Assembly: GCA_052390035.1 (NCBI GenBank) | Contig: JBQTHI010000125.1 | Span: 1-18,217 of the forward strand | Source of the DNA: JBQTHI01 sp052390035 | GTDB taxonomy: Bacteria; Actinomycetota; Acidimicrobiia; Spongiisociales; ZC4RG35 | Direction: 5' to 3' | DNA length: 18,217 bases | Part shown: positions 1 through 5,932 of the stretch, in pieces | How positions within the stretch are numbered: position 1 is the stretch's first letter | Layout of the letters: the number at the start of each line of letters is the position of its first letter | Notes under the pieces: generated by a model | Seen by the model: only the letters and a program-made list of their open reading frames with translations | The model's database searches: none | What the model was told of the DNA's origin: nothing | Made by a program: the position numbers and the translations under genes

Positions 1-1
1 G

Positions 2-1105
2 GTGCGAAGGTGCAATCTCGATAGTGGGGAGGTGTGCGCCGACGACGTCGTGGCCGTCCCCATGAGTTACGAACGCGCCCGCCGGACCTCCGTGAATCCG
101 GAACTCCAGGCAGGACGAATCTACGAATATCCGCCGGTTGGTGAAGCGTTCGAAGCCGGACCGCTGGCCCCCCGGGCCCAGTTCGGTCAGGTCTGGAGTG
201 GATCGGAGATGCTGATCTGGGGAGGGAGCGCTCCCTACCGAAGCGCCCCATTGTTTGCCGATGGCGCCGCATTCGACCCCGCTGCCAACCGGTGGCGGAT
301 GCTGGCCGCCGCCCCTCTCGGACCGCGTAACAATCCGTTGGCGGTATGGACCGGGCGGGAGATGATCGTCTTCGGCTCGGAGAGCAAAGAGGTCGCTTCT
401 TACGACCCGGCTCGAGATCGCTGGCGCTCGATCCCTGACCTCGATTGGGTACCGGAGCCCGGTTCTTCGGCGGTGTTTGCCGGCGGTCAGGTGGTCCTGT
501 GGTCTCCGGTCATCGATCGGGCAGCCGGCCTCGACCCCACCACGGAGACGTGGACCGCTCTCGAGGGGACCGGAGTGGATGTGGTCCAAGGCCGATTGCT
601 GGCTTCGCCGGTTGACGGTGTGGTTTACGCCATCGGTAGGGGCGAGTACCCGTCCTGTAACGGGCTGGTCATGGCTCGTCTCGATTCCAGAGGGTCCTGG
701 CATCACCTGGCCGCGGCCGAAATGGGGACCACCGATTTCGCCGACTGCGGAAGTGCCCGTTACTCGGCGGTGGTAGGGAGTCGAGTTCATGTGTTCGGAG
801 GTGGTGGTCGGGAGAGCCGCTTTCGGGCTTACGTTGCCGAGGAAGAACGCTGGCTTGATCTCCCCAGTCCTCCGCTTCACGGTTGCGAGAGCTGGCCCGG
901 ACCATCGGTCCTGGGCTCCAGGTTGCTGGTGAACGGCGGTTGTGACCATCAGGCCATCTATGACCCGACCTCCAACAATTGGAAGGAGGTGGCAGTCCCG
1001 AACGAGGTCCGCTTCAACGAGTGGCTGTGGACCGGTACCGAGGCCTTGACCTGGGGAAGCTCGACCAATCCGGCGGTGGCCATTGGCTGGCGGTTCACCC
1101 CTTGA
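2..1105 (+). CDS. Kelch-like beta-propeller protein (5' end probably outside window)
   Basis: The open frame runs from the window edge to a TGA at 1103-1105. The GTG at position 2 is only the first start visible, so the true N-terminus may lie upstream. The 367 visible residues contain repeated blade-like units that fit Kelch/galactose-oxidase-type propellers: a 'W(S/T)G.EM(L/I)(I/V)(W/F)G' strand (GSEMLIWGG, GREMIVFGS), then 'A.(Y/F)DPA...RWR' (FDPAANRWR, YDPARDRWR). Later degenerate copies include SRVHVFGGGG and IYDPTSNNWKEV. Such propellers usually bind partners or, outside the cytoplasm, ligands; no catalytic residues can be assigned. No signal peptide can be judged because the start may be missing. 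It converges on dcd with only 9 nt between the stop codons. The Kelch-like fold is fairly sure; the specific role is unknown. Confidence 0.7.
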   Translation: MRRCNLDSGEVCADDVVAVPMSYERARRTSVNPELQAGRIYEYPPVGEAFEAGPLAPRAQFGQVWSGSEMLIWGGSAPYRSAPLFADGAAFDPAANRWRMLAAAPLGPRNNPLAVWTGREMIVFGSESKEVASYDPARDRWRSIPDLDWVPEPGSSAVFAGGQVVLWSPVIDRAAGLDPTTETWTALEGTGVDVVQGRLLASPVDGVVYAIGRGEYPSCNGLVMARLDSRGSWHHLAAAEMGTTDFADCGSARYSAVVGSRVHVFGGGGRESRFRAYVAEEERWLDLPSPPLHGCESWPGPSVLGSRLLVNGGCDHQAIYDPTSNNWKEVAVPNEVRFNEWLWTGTEALTWGSSTNPAVAIGWRFTP

Positions 1106-1114
1106 TTGCAGGCA

Positions 1115-1696
1115 TCAAGTCCCTTCGGTATCCGAAGCGAAGTTCTCCCAATACCGGGATGGGGTTGGCCCCACCTGATCGAGGTATTTGCTCCCGAGCC
1201 TTCCGGAGCCGTACGGGTTCTGGGCCGGCGAGGACATCTCGAAGAGGCTGATCTGACCGATCTTCATCCCTGGATAGATCGTGATGGGGAGGTTGGCAAC
1301 GTTCGATAGCTCCAAAGTGAGATGCCCGCGAAACCCCGGATCGACAAAGCCAGCGGTGCTGTGGATCAAAAGACCCAGGCGGCCCAAGCTGCTCTTTCCT
1401 TCCAAGCGGGCCACCAGGTTGTCTGGAAGGGCTACCCGCTCCAAAGTTGTGCCAAGCACAAATTCCCCCGGATGCAGGATGAACGGTTCGTCCGCACGCG
1501 TCTCGACCAGTTCGGTGAGGTCTTCCATCGGGCGGCGAACGTCGATATACGGATACCTGGTGTTGGCGAAGATGCGGAACTGGCTGCCTACGTGAAGGTC
1601 GATCGAGGAGGGCTGAACGGCGTTGGGGCCAAGGGGATCGACGACCAAACGTCCCGACTCGAGGGCGGCGCGCAGGTCCCGGTCGGAGAGGATCAT
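1115..1696 (-). CDS. dcd: Bifunctional dCTP deaminase/dUTPase (dUMP-forming)
   Basis: Converts dCTP to dUMP plus diphosphate and ammonia, feeding thymidylate synthesis and limiting dUTP. The 193-aa protein follows the trimeric Dcd/dUTPase fold throughout. The core reads EGKSSLGRLGLLIHSTAGF (99-117) and DPGFRGHLTLELSN (119-132), then PGMKIGQ and a C-terminal GSGRLGSKY...GPTPSRYW. From memory this matches Mycobacterium tuberculosis Dcd very closely, including S102, R106, A115 and E129, rather than the E. coli mono-functional form; the bifunctional assignment rests on that resemblance. ATG 1696 is chosen because the protein then begins MILSDRDL, as in the family. An upstream in-frame ATG at 1765 would put the start inside the tRNA-Gly gene. 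A TACACT element 9 nt before ATG suggests a leaderless or nearly leaderless transcript. Confidence 0.95.
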   Translation of the reverse strand: MILSDRDLRAALESGRLVVDPLGPNAVQPSSIDLHVGSQFRIFANTRYPYIDVRRPMEDLTELVETRADEPFILHPGEFVLGTTLERVALPDNLVARLEGKSSLGRLGLLIHSTAGFVDPGFRGHLTLELSNVANLPITIYPGMKIGQISLFEMSSPAQNPYGSGRLGSKYLDQVGPTPSRYWENFASDTEGT

Positions 1697-1705
1697 CTTG
1701 TTTCG

Positions 1706-1711
1706 AGTGTA
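1706..1711 (-). promoter_or_regulatory. Candidate -10 element of dcd (TACACT)
   Basis: TACACT reads on the minus strand 9 nt before the dcd ATG, and no Shine-Dalgarno sequence is visible. It fits the TANNNT pattern before several other starts in this window. No convincing -35 was found. Confidence 0.4.
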
Positions 1712-1738
1712 AGGGAGGCGAAAGAGTGGCGGTCGGAG

Positions 1739-1809
1739 AGCGGATGAGGGGAATCGAACCCCCACTTCAGGCTTGGGAAGCCCGTGTTCTGCCGTTGAAC
1801 TACATCCGC
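1739..1809 (-). tRNA. tRNA-Gly (anticodon CCC)
   Basis: On the minus strand the 71-nt sequence folds into a full cloverleaf. The acceptor stem GCGGATG pairs with CATCCGC, and the D stem is GTTC/GAAC. The anticodon stem CGGGC/GCCTG has one G-T pair, with loop TTCCCAA and anticodon CCC. The T arm GGGGG/CCCCT encloses TTCGATT. The discriminator base is T and CCA is not encoded. It decodes GGG. The gene lies 42 nt upstream of the dcd start on the same strand, and a TAACCT -10 candidate lies 13 nt before its 5' end. Confidence 0.95.
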
Positions 1810-1822
1810 CGGCGGGTCGGTG

Positions 1823-1828
1823 AGGTTA
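1823..1828 (-). promoter_or_regulatory. Candidate -10 element of tRNA-Gly (TAACCT)
   Basis: TAACCT on the minus strand ends 13 nt before the mature 5' end of the tRNA, a reasonable distance for a short 5' leader. Its TAA is also the stop codon of the small membrane-protein gene upstream. There is no clear -35. Confidence 0.35.
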
Positions 1829-2080
1829 CCAAAGCAGCTTCCCGGCCCAACCGGTCGAGGCCTGACCGGAGAGCAAGGAACCCAACCCCCATAACGTCAT
1901 GAGGAGTCCCACTACCAGGAGAAATCGAACCCTCCCAGATCGGTATTGGCCCTGCACGCCGGCAGGGGTCTCTCCCCGGCGGTGCTTTCTCCAGGCGAGC
2001 AGGTTGCCAACCACCAGGGCCAGCCCGAGGCCTATGACCATCTCCGCAAAGATGGTGTCCAACCCGAGAATGTCGATCAC
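1826..2080 (-). CDS. Small two-TM membrane protein, function unknown
   Basis: I do not recognise this family. From GTG 2080 the protein has 84 residues: a short N-terminus (IDILGLDTIF), a hydrophobic segment (AEMVIGLGLALVVGNLLAW), a basic polar linker (RKHRRGETPAG), then a second hydrophobic segment (VRFLLVVGLLMTLWGLGSLL) and a short tail. This suggests a hairpin inner-membrane protein with a positively charged loop, probably cytoplasmic. GTG 2080 is preferred because TACCGT stands 9 nt before it, as at other leaderless starts here. An in-frame ATG at 2152 would add an arginine-rich tract that overlaps the galK 3' end and looks like an out-of-frame reading of galK. Its stop codon lies 17 nt before the tRNA-Gly gene. 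Confidence 0.65.
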   Translation of the reverse strand: MIDILGLDTIFAEMVIGLGLALVVGNLLAWRKHRRGETPAGVQGQYRSGRVRFLLVVGLLMTLWGLGSLLSGQASTGWAGKLLW

Positions 2081-2089
2081 GCCGCGCCG

Positions 2090-2095
2090 ACGGTA
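2090..2095 (-). promoter_or_regulatory. Candidate -10 element of the small membrane-protein gene (TACCGT)
   Basis: TACCGT reads on the minus strand, 9 nt before GTG 2080. It is consistent with a leaderless transcript starting at or near the GTG. It lies between that start and the galK stop (2121). Confidence 0.35.
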
Positions 2096-2120
2096 ACCGC
2101 CGTCCCGAAACTCGGCCCGC

Positions 2121-3335
2121 CTACCAGTATCGCCGCTCCACCTGAACCCCATCCGAAGGTCTGACCTCGAAGGCCGGATGCCCGCTTGCAGTCCGGGCGG
2201 CCGCCACCGTCCGATCCACGAGATCAGATGGAACCGCCGCCATCGCCCATCCGCCGAACCCGGCCCCGGTCAGCCGTGCCCCATAGGCGCCCGCCCGCCT
2301 GAACGCTTTGACGACCTGATCGAGTCCGGGAGTCGAAGCGCCGACTCGCTCGAGGCTGGCTTGGGACTGATCGAGCAGCCTTCCGAATGATGGCAGGTCA
2401 CCTGCCAGCAGGCTCGCCTCCGCCTCATCGACCCGTTTCGCCTCCGCCAGGACGTGTTGCCCAACGGTGCGGACCGGCAACGGTTCGTTGCCGTCGAAAT
2501 CCGCCGCGCTCAGCCGGATCAGGTCTTCGACCGGGTGCCCGGAACGGCGGGCGGCGTCATTTGCCGAGACCTCATGGGGGAGACCTGCGGCGGCATCTTC
2601 GGCGCCGACTCGGCCGGCGACGGAGGCGAGAACCGGTGGATGAGGGCTTGGCACCGGAAGATGGTTGGCGATCAGCACCGCCGCCGCCCGTGCGGCGACC
2701 ACCATGCGGTTGTACGAGTGTCGCGCGGTCTCACCCTTGGCGGCCGGCTCGCCGGAGTATCCGATGACGATTGACAGACCGGGCGGGAGAGGCACCAGCC
2801 GTCTTTGCATGGGGTGAAAATCGATCCTCAACGCATTGCCTTCGACGGCATGAACAATCACCGTCTGATCCATGCTTCCGCCTTCCACTCCGCTGGCCCG
2901 CTCCGCTTCAACTGCCGCCGTGACCAAACCGCCGGGGTCGAGGGCCAGCTCCCAGAGGTCATTGAGGACCGCCAGCACCGCGATGGTCAGGGCCGAGGAC
3001 GACGAAAGGCCACCGGTGTGGGGAAGATCGCCACCCACCTCGATCAGGGCTCCCCTCCCGCGAGTTCCGCCCAGTGCCATAACGGCGGCATGGACGTAAC
3101 GGCCCCACCCGGTGGGCGGGCTCTTATCGTCCGGATCGATTCGAACGAGCCCCCCGAGGGAAGTGGAATGGGCTCTCACCCCATGGTCTGCTTGAACAGC
3201 GGTGACGGTGACGGCGCGGTCGATCGCCATCGGGAGGACGGGCAAGAGCGAATAGTCGGTGTGCTCGCCGATGAGGTTGACTCGTCCCGGCGCTCGCGTG
3301 GCTGCCAGATGTCTGCCGGTCGAGCGTCTGCCCAT
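2121..3335 (-). CDS. galK: Galactokinase (GHMP family)
   Basis: Predicted to phosphorylate galactose at C1 with ATP, the first Leloir-pathway step, in the cytoplasm. The 404-aa protein carries the galactokinase signature GRVNLIGEHTDY at residues 17-28. It also has the GHMP ATP-binding loop GGLSSSSALT (108-117), the EGGSMDQ segment with candidate catalytic Asp156, and the C-terminal GARLTGAGFGGW motif (352-363). Arg18, Glu24, His25 and Asp27 match sugar-contacting residues known in galactokinases. Odd point: the usual Asn/Gly-rich continuation (DYNxG) is replaced by DYSLLPVLPM, so the substrate could be another sugar. The start ATG 3335 has only a G-rich stretch 2 nt upstream. The gene diverges from thrB across 59 nt. 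No other Leloir gene is present in this window. Confidence 0.85.
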   Translation of the reverse strand: MGRRSTGRHLAATRAPGRVNLIGEHTDYSLLPVLPMAIDRAVTVTAVQADHGVRAHSTSLGGLVRIDPDDKSPPTGWGRYVHAAVMALGGTRGRGALIEVGGDLPHTGGLSSSSALTIAVLAVLNDLWELALDPGGLVTAAVEAERASGVEGGSMDQTVIVHAVEGNALRIDFHPMQRRLVPLPPGLSIVIGYSGEPAAKGETARHSYNRMVVAARAAAVLIANHLPVPSPHPPVLASVAGRVGAEDAAAGLPHEVSANDAARRSGHPVEDLIRLSAADFDGNEPLPVRTVGQHVLAEAKRVDEAEASLLAGDLPSFGRLLDQSQASLERVGASTPGLDQVVKAFRRAGAYGARLTGAGFGGWAMAAVPSDLVDRTVAAARTASGHPAFEVRPSDGVQVERRYW

Positions 3336-3380
3336 GACCCCTGATGATTGTCTGATCGACCCGCCGCTGGCCCGCCGCCC

Positions 3381-3386
3381 TACCCT
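3381..3386 (+). promoter_or_regulatory. Candidate -10 element of thrB (TACCCT)
   Basis: TACCCT ends 8 nt before the thrB GTG. No Shine-Dalgarno is present in the C-rich gap, which fits a leaderless transcript. Confidence 0.4.
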
Positions 3387-3394
3387 TCCACCCC

Positions 3395-4240
3395 GTGTCA
3401 GTTGCCTCGGCTCCGGCTTCGTCGGCCAATCTCGGTCCCGGTTTCGACATCCTTGCCCTGGCCCTGGAGCTGCGTTGTTCGGTCACGGCCGCGCCTTCGG
3501 CTGACTGGACGGTTGAACACATTGGTCCCGAATCTCCGGCCGGCGACGGGGATATGGTGCTCGACGCCGCCCGCAAGGCGGTTGGTCGCCGAAATCGACT
3601 CCGCCTCACGGTCGAGAACCACATCCCGATTGGACGGGGCCTCGGATCGTCAGCCGCCGCAGCAGCCGCCGGCGCAGCTGCCGCTTGGCGAGCGATCGGA
3701 GACTCACCCACCGATAGGCGGGTCTTCGATCTGGTGGCCGATGTGGAGAGACATCCGGACAATGCAGCCGCGGCGGTTTATGGCGGTTTGGTTCTATGCA
3801 CCCCCGATGGTGAGGTCCATCGCCTTCCCCTTCATCCCCGGCTGGTGCCGTTGGTGGCAGTGCCGCACCAGAGGCTCGCCACCACGGAAGCGAGGGCGGC
3901 GCTGGATCGAAAGCTGCCCCGGGACATGGCGATCAGGAGCCTGGGCCGGGTCGCTTCGCTCATCGCGGGACTTTTGATCGGGGACGAAGTGCTGCTCGCC
4001 GGTGCCCGCGGTGACGAGATGCATGAGGCGCCTCGCAACCACTTGCGACCCGGTACTGCCGACCTCATCGAAGTTGCCCGAACCGCCGGGGCCTCCCACG
4101 CCTGCTGGTCGGGGGCAGGTCCCTCGGTCCTCGCCTTGGTCGAGACCGCCCGACTAGGTCGAGTCAGGCAAGCTCTCGAGGCTGCCCTCGTCGACGGACA
4201 CGTAATCGCACCCACGGTGGCTCACACCGGTTTGGTTTGA
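3395..4240 (+). CDS. thrB: Homoserine kinase
   Basis: Phosphorylates L-homoserine to O-phosphohomoserine in threonine biosynthesis. The 281-aa product begins with the homoserine-kinase N-terminus PASSANLGPGFD (7-18). It carries the GHMP phosphate-binding loop PIGRGLGSSAAAAAAG (78-93), the family segment ERHPDNAAAAVYGG (118-131) and the C-terminal glycine motif WSGAGPSVLAL. The GTG at 3395 gives the usual N-terminal length and has a TACCCT element 8 nt upstream. Homoserine dehydrogenase and threonine synthase, often adjacent in actinobacteria, are not here, so this looks like an orphan thrB. It is head to head with galK, another GHMP kinase; whether that reflects ancestry or chance cannot be told. 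The product is slightly shorter than the roughly 300 residues typical of the family. Confidence 0.93.
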   Translation: MSVASAPASSANLGPGFDILALALELRCSVTAAPSADWTVEHIGPESPAGDGDMVLDAARKAVGRRNRLRLTVENHIPIGRGLGSSAAAAAAGAAAAWRAIGDSPTDRRVFDLVADVERHPDNAAAAVYGGLVLCTPDGEVHRLPLHPRLVPLVAVPHQRLATTEARAALDRKLPRDMAIRSLGRVASLIAGLLIGDEVLLAGARGDEMHEAPRNHLRPGTADLIEVARTAGASHACWSGAGPSVLALVETARLGRVRQALEAALVDGHVIAPTVAHTGLV

Positions 4241-4250
4241 CTTCGACAGC

Positions 4251-4279
4251 TTGACCATTGGGCCCGAACCGGCCAAGCT
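4251..4279 (+). promoter_or_regulatory. Possible promoter of the bS22 gene
   Basis: TTGACC (4251-4256) is followed after 17 nt by CAAGCT (4274-4279). The -35 is good but the -10 is poor. It lies between the thrB stop and the ribosome-binding site of the small gene at 4313, and would give a leader of about 25 nt. Read-through from thrB is an alternative. Confidence 0.25.
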
Positions 4280-4312
4280 TCCACCCTCCAATCGTTCACG
4301 GCTGAGGTTTGC

Positions 4313-4402
4313 ATGGGTTCACTGATCAAGAAGCGACGCAAGAAGATGTCCAAGCACAAGTACCGCAAGCGTCTCAAGGCCAATCGTCACAAGAAGAAGT
4401 AA
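4313..4402 (+). CDS. Small ribosomal-subunit protein bS22-like (AURKAIP1/COX24 domain), 29 aa
   Basis: A 29-codon gene starts ATG GGT TCA and ends TAA. The product begins MGSLIKKRRKKMSKHKYRKR and continues LKANRHKKK, so about half of the residues are Lys or Arg. This is the pattern of the actinobacterial AURKAIP1/COX24-domain family, whose mycobacterial member was seen in ribosome structures and named bS22 (MGS(V/L)IKKRRK(R/K)MSKKKHRK-type). It should sit in the 30S subunit bound to rRNA. TGAGG lies 6 nt before the ATG, a good ribosome-binding site for this window. It follows thrB by 72 nt and converges on the PAC2 gene with 10 nt between stops. It is too short for most automatic ORF length cut-offs. 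I am confident of the family from sequence memory; no search was run. Confidence 0.9.
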   Translation: MGSLIKKRRKKMSKHKYRKRLKANRHKKK

Positions 4403-4412
4403 CCAAGAACAG

Positions 4413-5249
4413 TTAGCGATCTTTCAAGAACCGCTCGATCTCATCAACCAGCGTATTCGGGGGAGTTTCGCCTTCACCGTCCTCGACAATTGCCGACTCC
4501 AGCTTCTTGACATATTGGAAGAGTTCCTCGTTGTTGGCCAGGGCCGAGTCGAGCGAAAGGCGAAATTCGACCGCTGCCGCGGCAAGGTCAGAGGCATTGA
4601 CCTCGACGTCAAGAACCGCCGCCGCCTTGCGCACCAAGGCGTATGCGGCAGGTGGGTAGCCCGAACTCCCTAGATAATGGGGTACCGCCGCCCAGATCGA
4701 CATTGCTTCGAGCCCGCGGGCGGAGAGATGCTGGGTGAGCACACCGACTATTCCGGTGGGGCCTTCATAGCGAGTCGTCTGAATGCCGTGACGGGCAGGG
4801 ATGGCAGGGTCAGGACTCGAACCCACCAGCGGCACCGGGACGGTGTGCGGTACCTGTCCCAGAAAGGCCCCCAGCAAGACCACCCGTTCGACGCCGGAGG
4901 CGACGAGGACGTCGGCGATCGCATCGCTGAAAAGTCGCCATCGCAGTTGGGGTTCCTCGCCCAGCACCGCCAGCAGATCGCGCTCATCAAAGTGGAGGGC
5001 GTGGAACTCGTTGCGAGGCCAGTGCAGAGTGCGGACGCCGGAGTCGACGAATTCCACCTCAGGACGCCGTTGTTGGAAGTCGTAATAGTCATCGGGGTCA
5101 ATGACGGCGAAGGCGTCACCCTCGATCGAAGCTATTAGATGTTCGACCGCGCCCGTAGAGGCCTGGCCGGCGTCGCCCCAGCCCGAAAAGGCGATCACCG
5201 CGGCTGGCTGCCGCAGGTCGGGATGCCGCGACCACTCGACGCTCGCCAT
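4413..5249 (-). CDS. PAC2 family protein
   Basis: The protein (278 aa from ATG 5249) belongs to the PAC2 family, named after a eukaryotic proteasome-assembly chaperone. Members are common in actinobacteria, but their bacterial role is poorly defined. Supporting segments are the N-terminal AAVIAFSGWGDAGQAS, then VVLLGAFLGQVPHTVPVP, the GPTGIVGVL turn and SIWAAVPHYLGSSGYPPAA in the middle. An acidic C-terminal region follows that could form a helix (NNEELFQYVKKLESAIVEDGEGE, split here by eye). No catalytic residues are known and no signal peptide is seen, so it is probably cytoplasmic. ATG 5249 is chosen over a TTG at 5255 because TAGGGT lies 6 nt before it. It does not end in the C-terminal motif used by proteasome activators. 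No proteasome genes are in the window. Confidence 0.85.
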   Translation of the reverse strand: MASVEWSRHPDLRQPAAVIAFSGWGDAGQASTGAVEHLIASIEGDAFAVIDPDDYYDFQQRRPEVEFVDSGVRTLHWPRNEFHALHFDERDLLAVLGEEPQLRWRLFSDAIADVLVASGVERVVLLGAFLGQVPHTVPVPLVGSSPDPAIPARHGIQTTRYEGPTGIVGVLTQHLSARGLEAMSIWAAVPHYLGSSGYPPAAYALVRKAAAVLDVEVNASDLAAAAVEFRLSLDSALANNEELFQYVKKLESAIVEDGEGETPPNTLVDEIERFLKDR

Positions 5250-5255
5250 CGTCAA

Positions 5256-5261
5256 ACCCTA
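5256..5261 (-). promoter_or_regulatory. Candidate -10 element of the PAC2 gene (TAGGGT)
   Basis: TAGGGT reads on the minus strand 6 nt before ATG 5249, so transcription could start at the A of the ATG. No ribosome-binding site is present between them. The next 250 bases upstream contain no gene. Confidence 0.45.
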
Positions 5262-5319
5262 CCCCCCGCCCCGAGTTGCGCATAGGAGCAACCACCCTCG
5301 GTCGGTGCCGTGATCGCCT

Positions 5320-5366
5320 GCGAGGCCCGGCTTTTGGCCCTGGCCTCGCCTTCGGTCGAAGGCGAG
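5320..5366. repeat. Two overlapping, mutually exclusive hairpins
   Basis: Hairpin 1 pairs GCGAGGCC (5320-5327) with GGCCTCGC (5342-5349), 8 bp around a 14-nt loop. Hairpin 2 pairs CTCGCCTTC (5345-5353) with GAAGGCGAG (5358-5366), 9 bp with a GGTC tetraloop. They share 5345-5349, so only one can form at a time. This part of the 5250-5517 gap has no plausible gene. It may belong to a structured non-coding RNA or an attenuator; no known RNA family was recognised. Confidence 0.5.
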
Positions 5367-5410
5367 CGGTCGAGGCGTCAGCGGTCAGGGAACCGGGTGG
5401 GGTGGAAAGA

Positions 5411-5441
5411 GAGGCCCCGGCGGAGGGGTCGCCGGGGCCTC
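5411..5441. terminator. Strong GC-rich hairpin, probable bidirectional terminator
   Basis: GAGGCCCCGGCG (5411-5422) pairs perfectly with CGCCGGGGCCTC (5430-5441), 12 bp around a 7-nt loop. On the minus strand, the direction of the Cys/His gene ending at 5518, the stem is followed by TCTTTCC. On the plus strand it is followed by GTCTTCT. It separates the Cys/His gene from the PAC2 gene and could also end a plus-strand RNA from the 5250-5410 region. Confidence 0.7.
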
Positions 5442-5517
5442 GTCTTCTAGGCGTCCGCAGTGTCGGGGGAGGGGGAGAGAACCTGACCCAGCGGCGCTAG
5501 AAGCCTCGATCAGCTCG

Positions 5518-5712
5518 TCAGGTGCCTTCGGGAAGGATGCGGCCACGAACCCGCGGGAAGTGGACCGGGGCATGGGCATAACAAAGCTCTCGCCGGTTGT
5601 ATTGGCTGAGCCTGGTTTCGCAGCCTTTGTAGGCACAAACCCGACCCTTACCGTAACGACGAGACGGGCGGGTCATTCCCCGTATCGCTGAGCCTTTGAG
5701 ATTGTCAGACAT
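5518..5712 (-). CDS. Small Cys/His-rich (putative zinc-binding) protein, 64 aa
   Basis: I do not have a family name for this gene. The 64-aa product has a basic N-terminal third, then four likely metal ligands: Cys26, Cys31, Cys44 and His47, a C-x4-C-x12-C-x2-H arrangement inside VCAYKGCETRLSQYN and ELCYAHAP. The tail PVHFPRVRGRI is again basic. This looks like a small treble-clef or zinc-ribbon module that could bind nucleic acid; that is inference. ATG 5712 is preferred to the upstream ATG at 5742 because AAAGGAGG lies between them, 10 nt before 5712. This is one of the strongest ribosome-binding sites in the window and suggests good expression. A strong terminator follows at 5441-5411. It is a stand-alone gene downstream of the M3 peptidase. 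Confidence 0.75.
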   Translation of the reverse strand: MSDNLKGSAIRGMTRPSRRYGKGRVCAYKGCETRLSQYNRRELCYAHAPVHFPRVRGRILPEGT

Positions 5713-5875
5713 CGTTTCAAGGCCTCCTTTCGTGGTGGCCATTCACCTTTTCAACCACTCAATGCGGCTGTTTCTTCCGGTGTGCCACCCGAACCCCCCG
5801 AAGCCCCATCACGAGGCCTCGGTCGATGCCGATGGCCCGGTTCACCCATCTTCTTATGCGGTCAGTGTCTCATTC

Positions 5876-5890
5876 GGTGGATAAACCACC
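5876..5890. repeat. Short inverted repeat GGTGG-ATAAA-CCACC
   Basis: A perfect 5-bp dyad with a 5-nt AT-rich centre. On the minus strand the motif GGTTTAT occurs here and again nearby at 5892-5898 (11-nt period). It lies about 165 nt upstream of the Cys/His gene. It may be a regulatory site or merely part of the untranslated region. Confidence 0.3.
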
Positions 5891-5894
5891 CATA

Positions 5895-5926
5895 AACCCC
5901 GGTAGCAATTGGTGCTCTAAGGGGTT
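5895..5926 (-). terminator. Possible terminator after the M3 peptidase gene
   Basis: Seven nt after the TAA of the peptidase gene, AACCCC pairs with GGGGTT, with an inner AGCA/TGCT stem and CCAAT loop. The minus-strand sequence then continues TTAT. The stem is interrupted, so this is weaker than the 5411 hairpin. Confidence 0.4.
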
Positions 5927-5932
5927 ATACGC

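Noticed and set aside
1697..1765. Longer dcd start at ATG 1765
   Set aside because: The added N-terminus is translated from the 3' end of tRNA-Gly and its spacer; the family begins MILSDRDL at 1696.
2805..3344. 179-aa frame opposite galK
   Set aside because: Antisense shadow of the galactokinase coding sequence; no motif.
5276..5500. 74-aa plus-strand frame in the hairpin-rich gap
   Set aside because: Low-complexity Gly/Arg/Ala composition imposed by the hairpins, no ribosome-binding site and no family resemblance.
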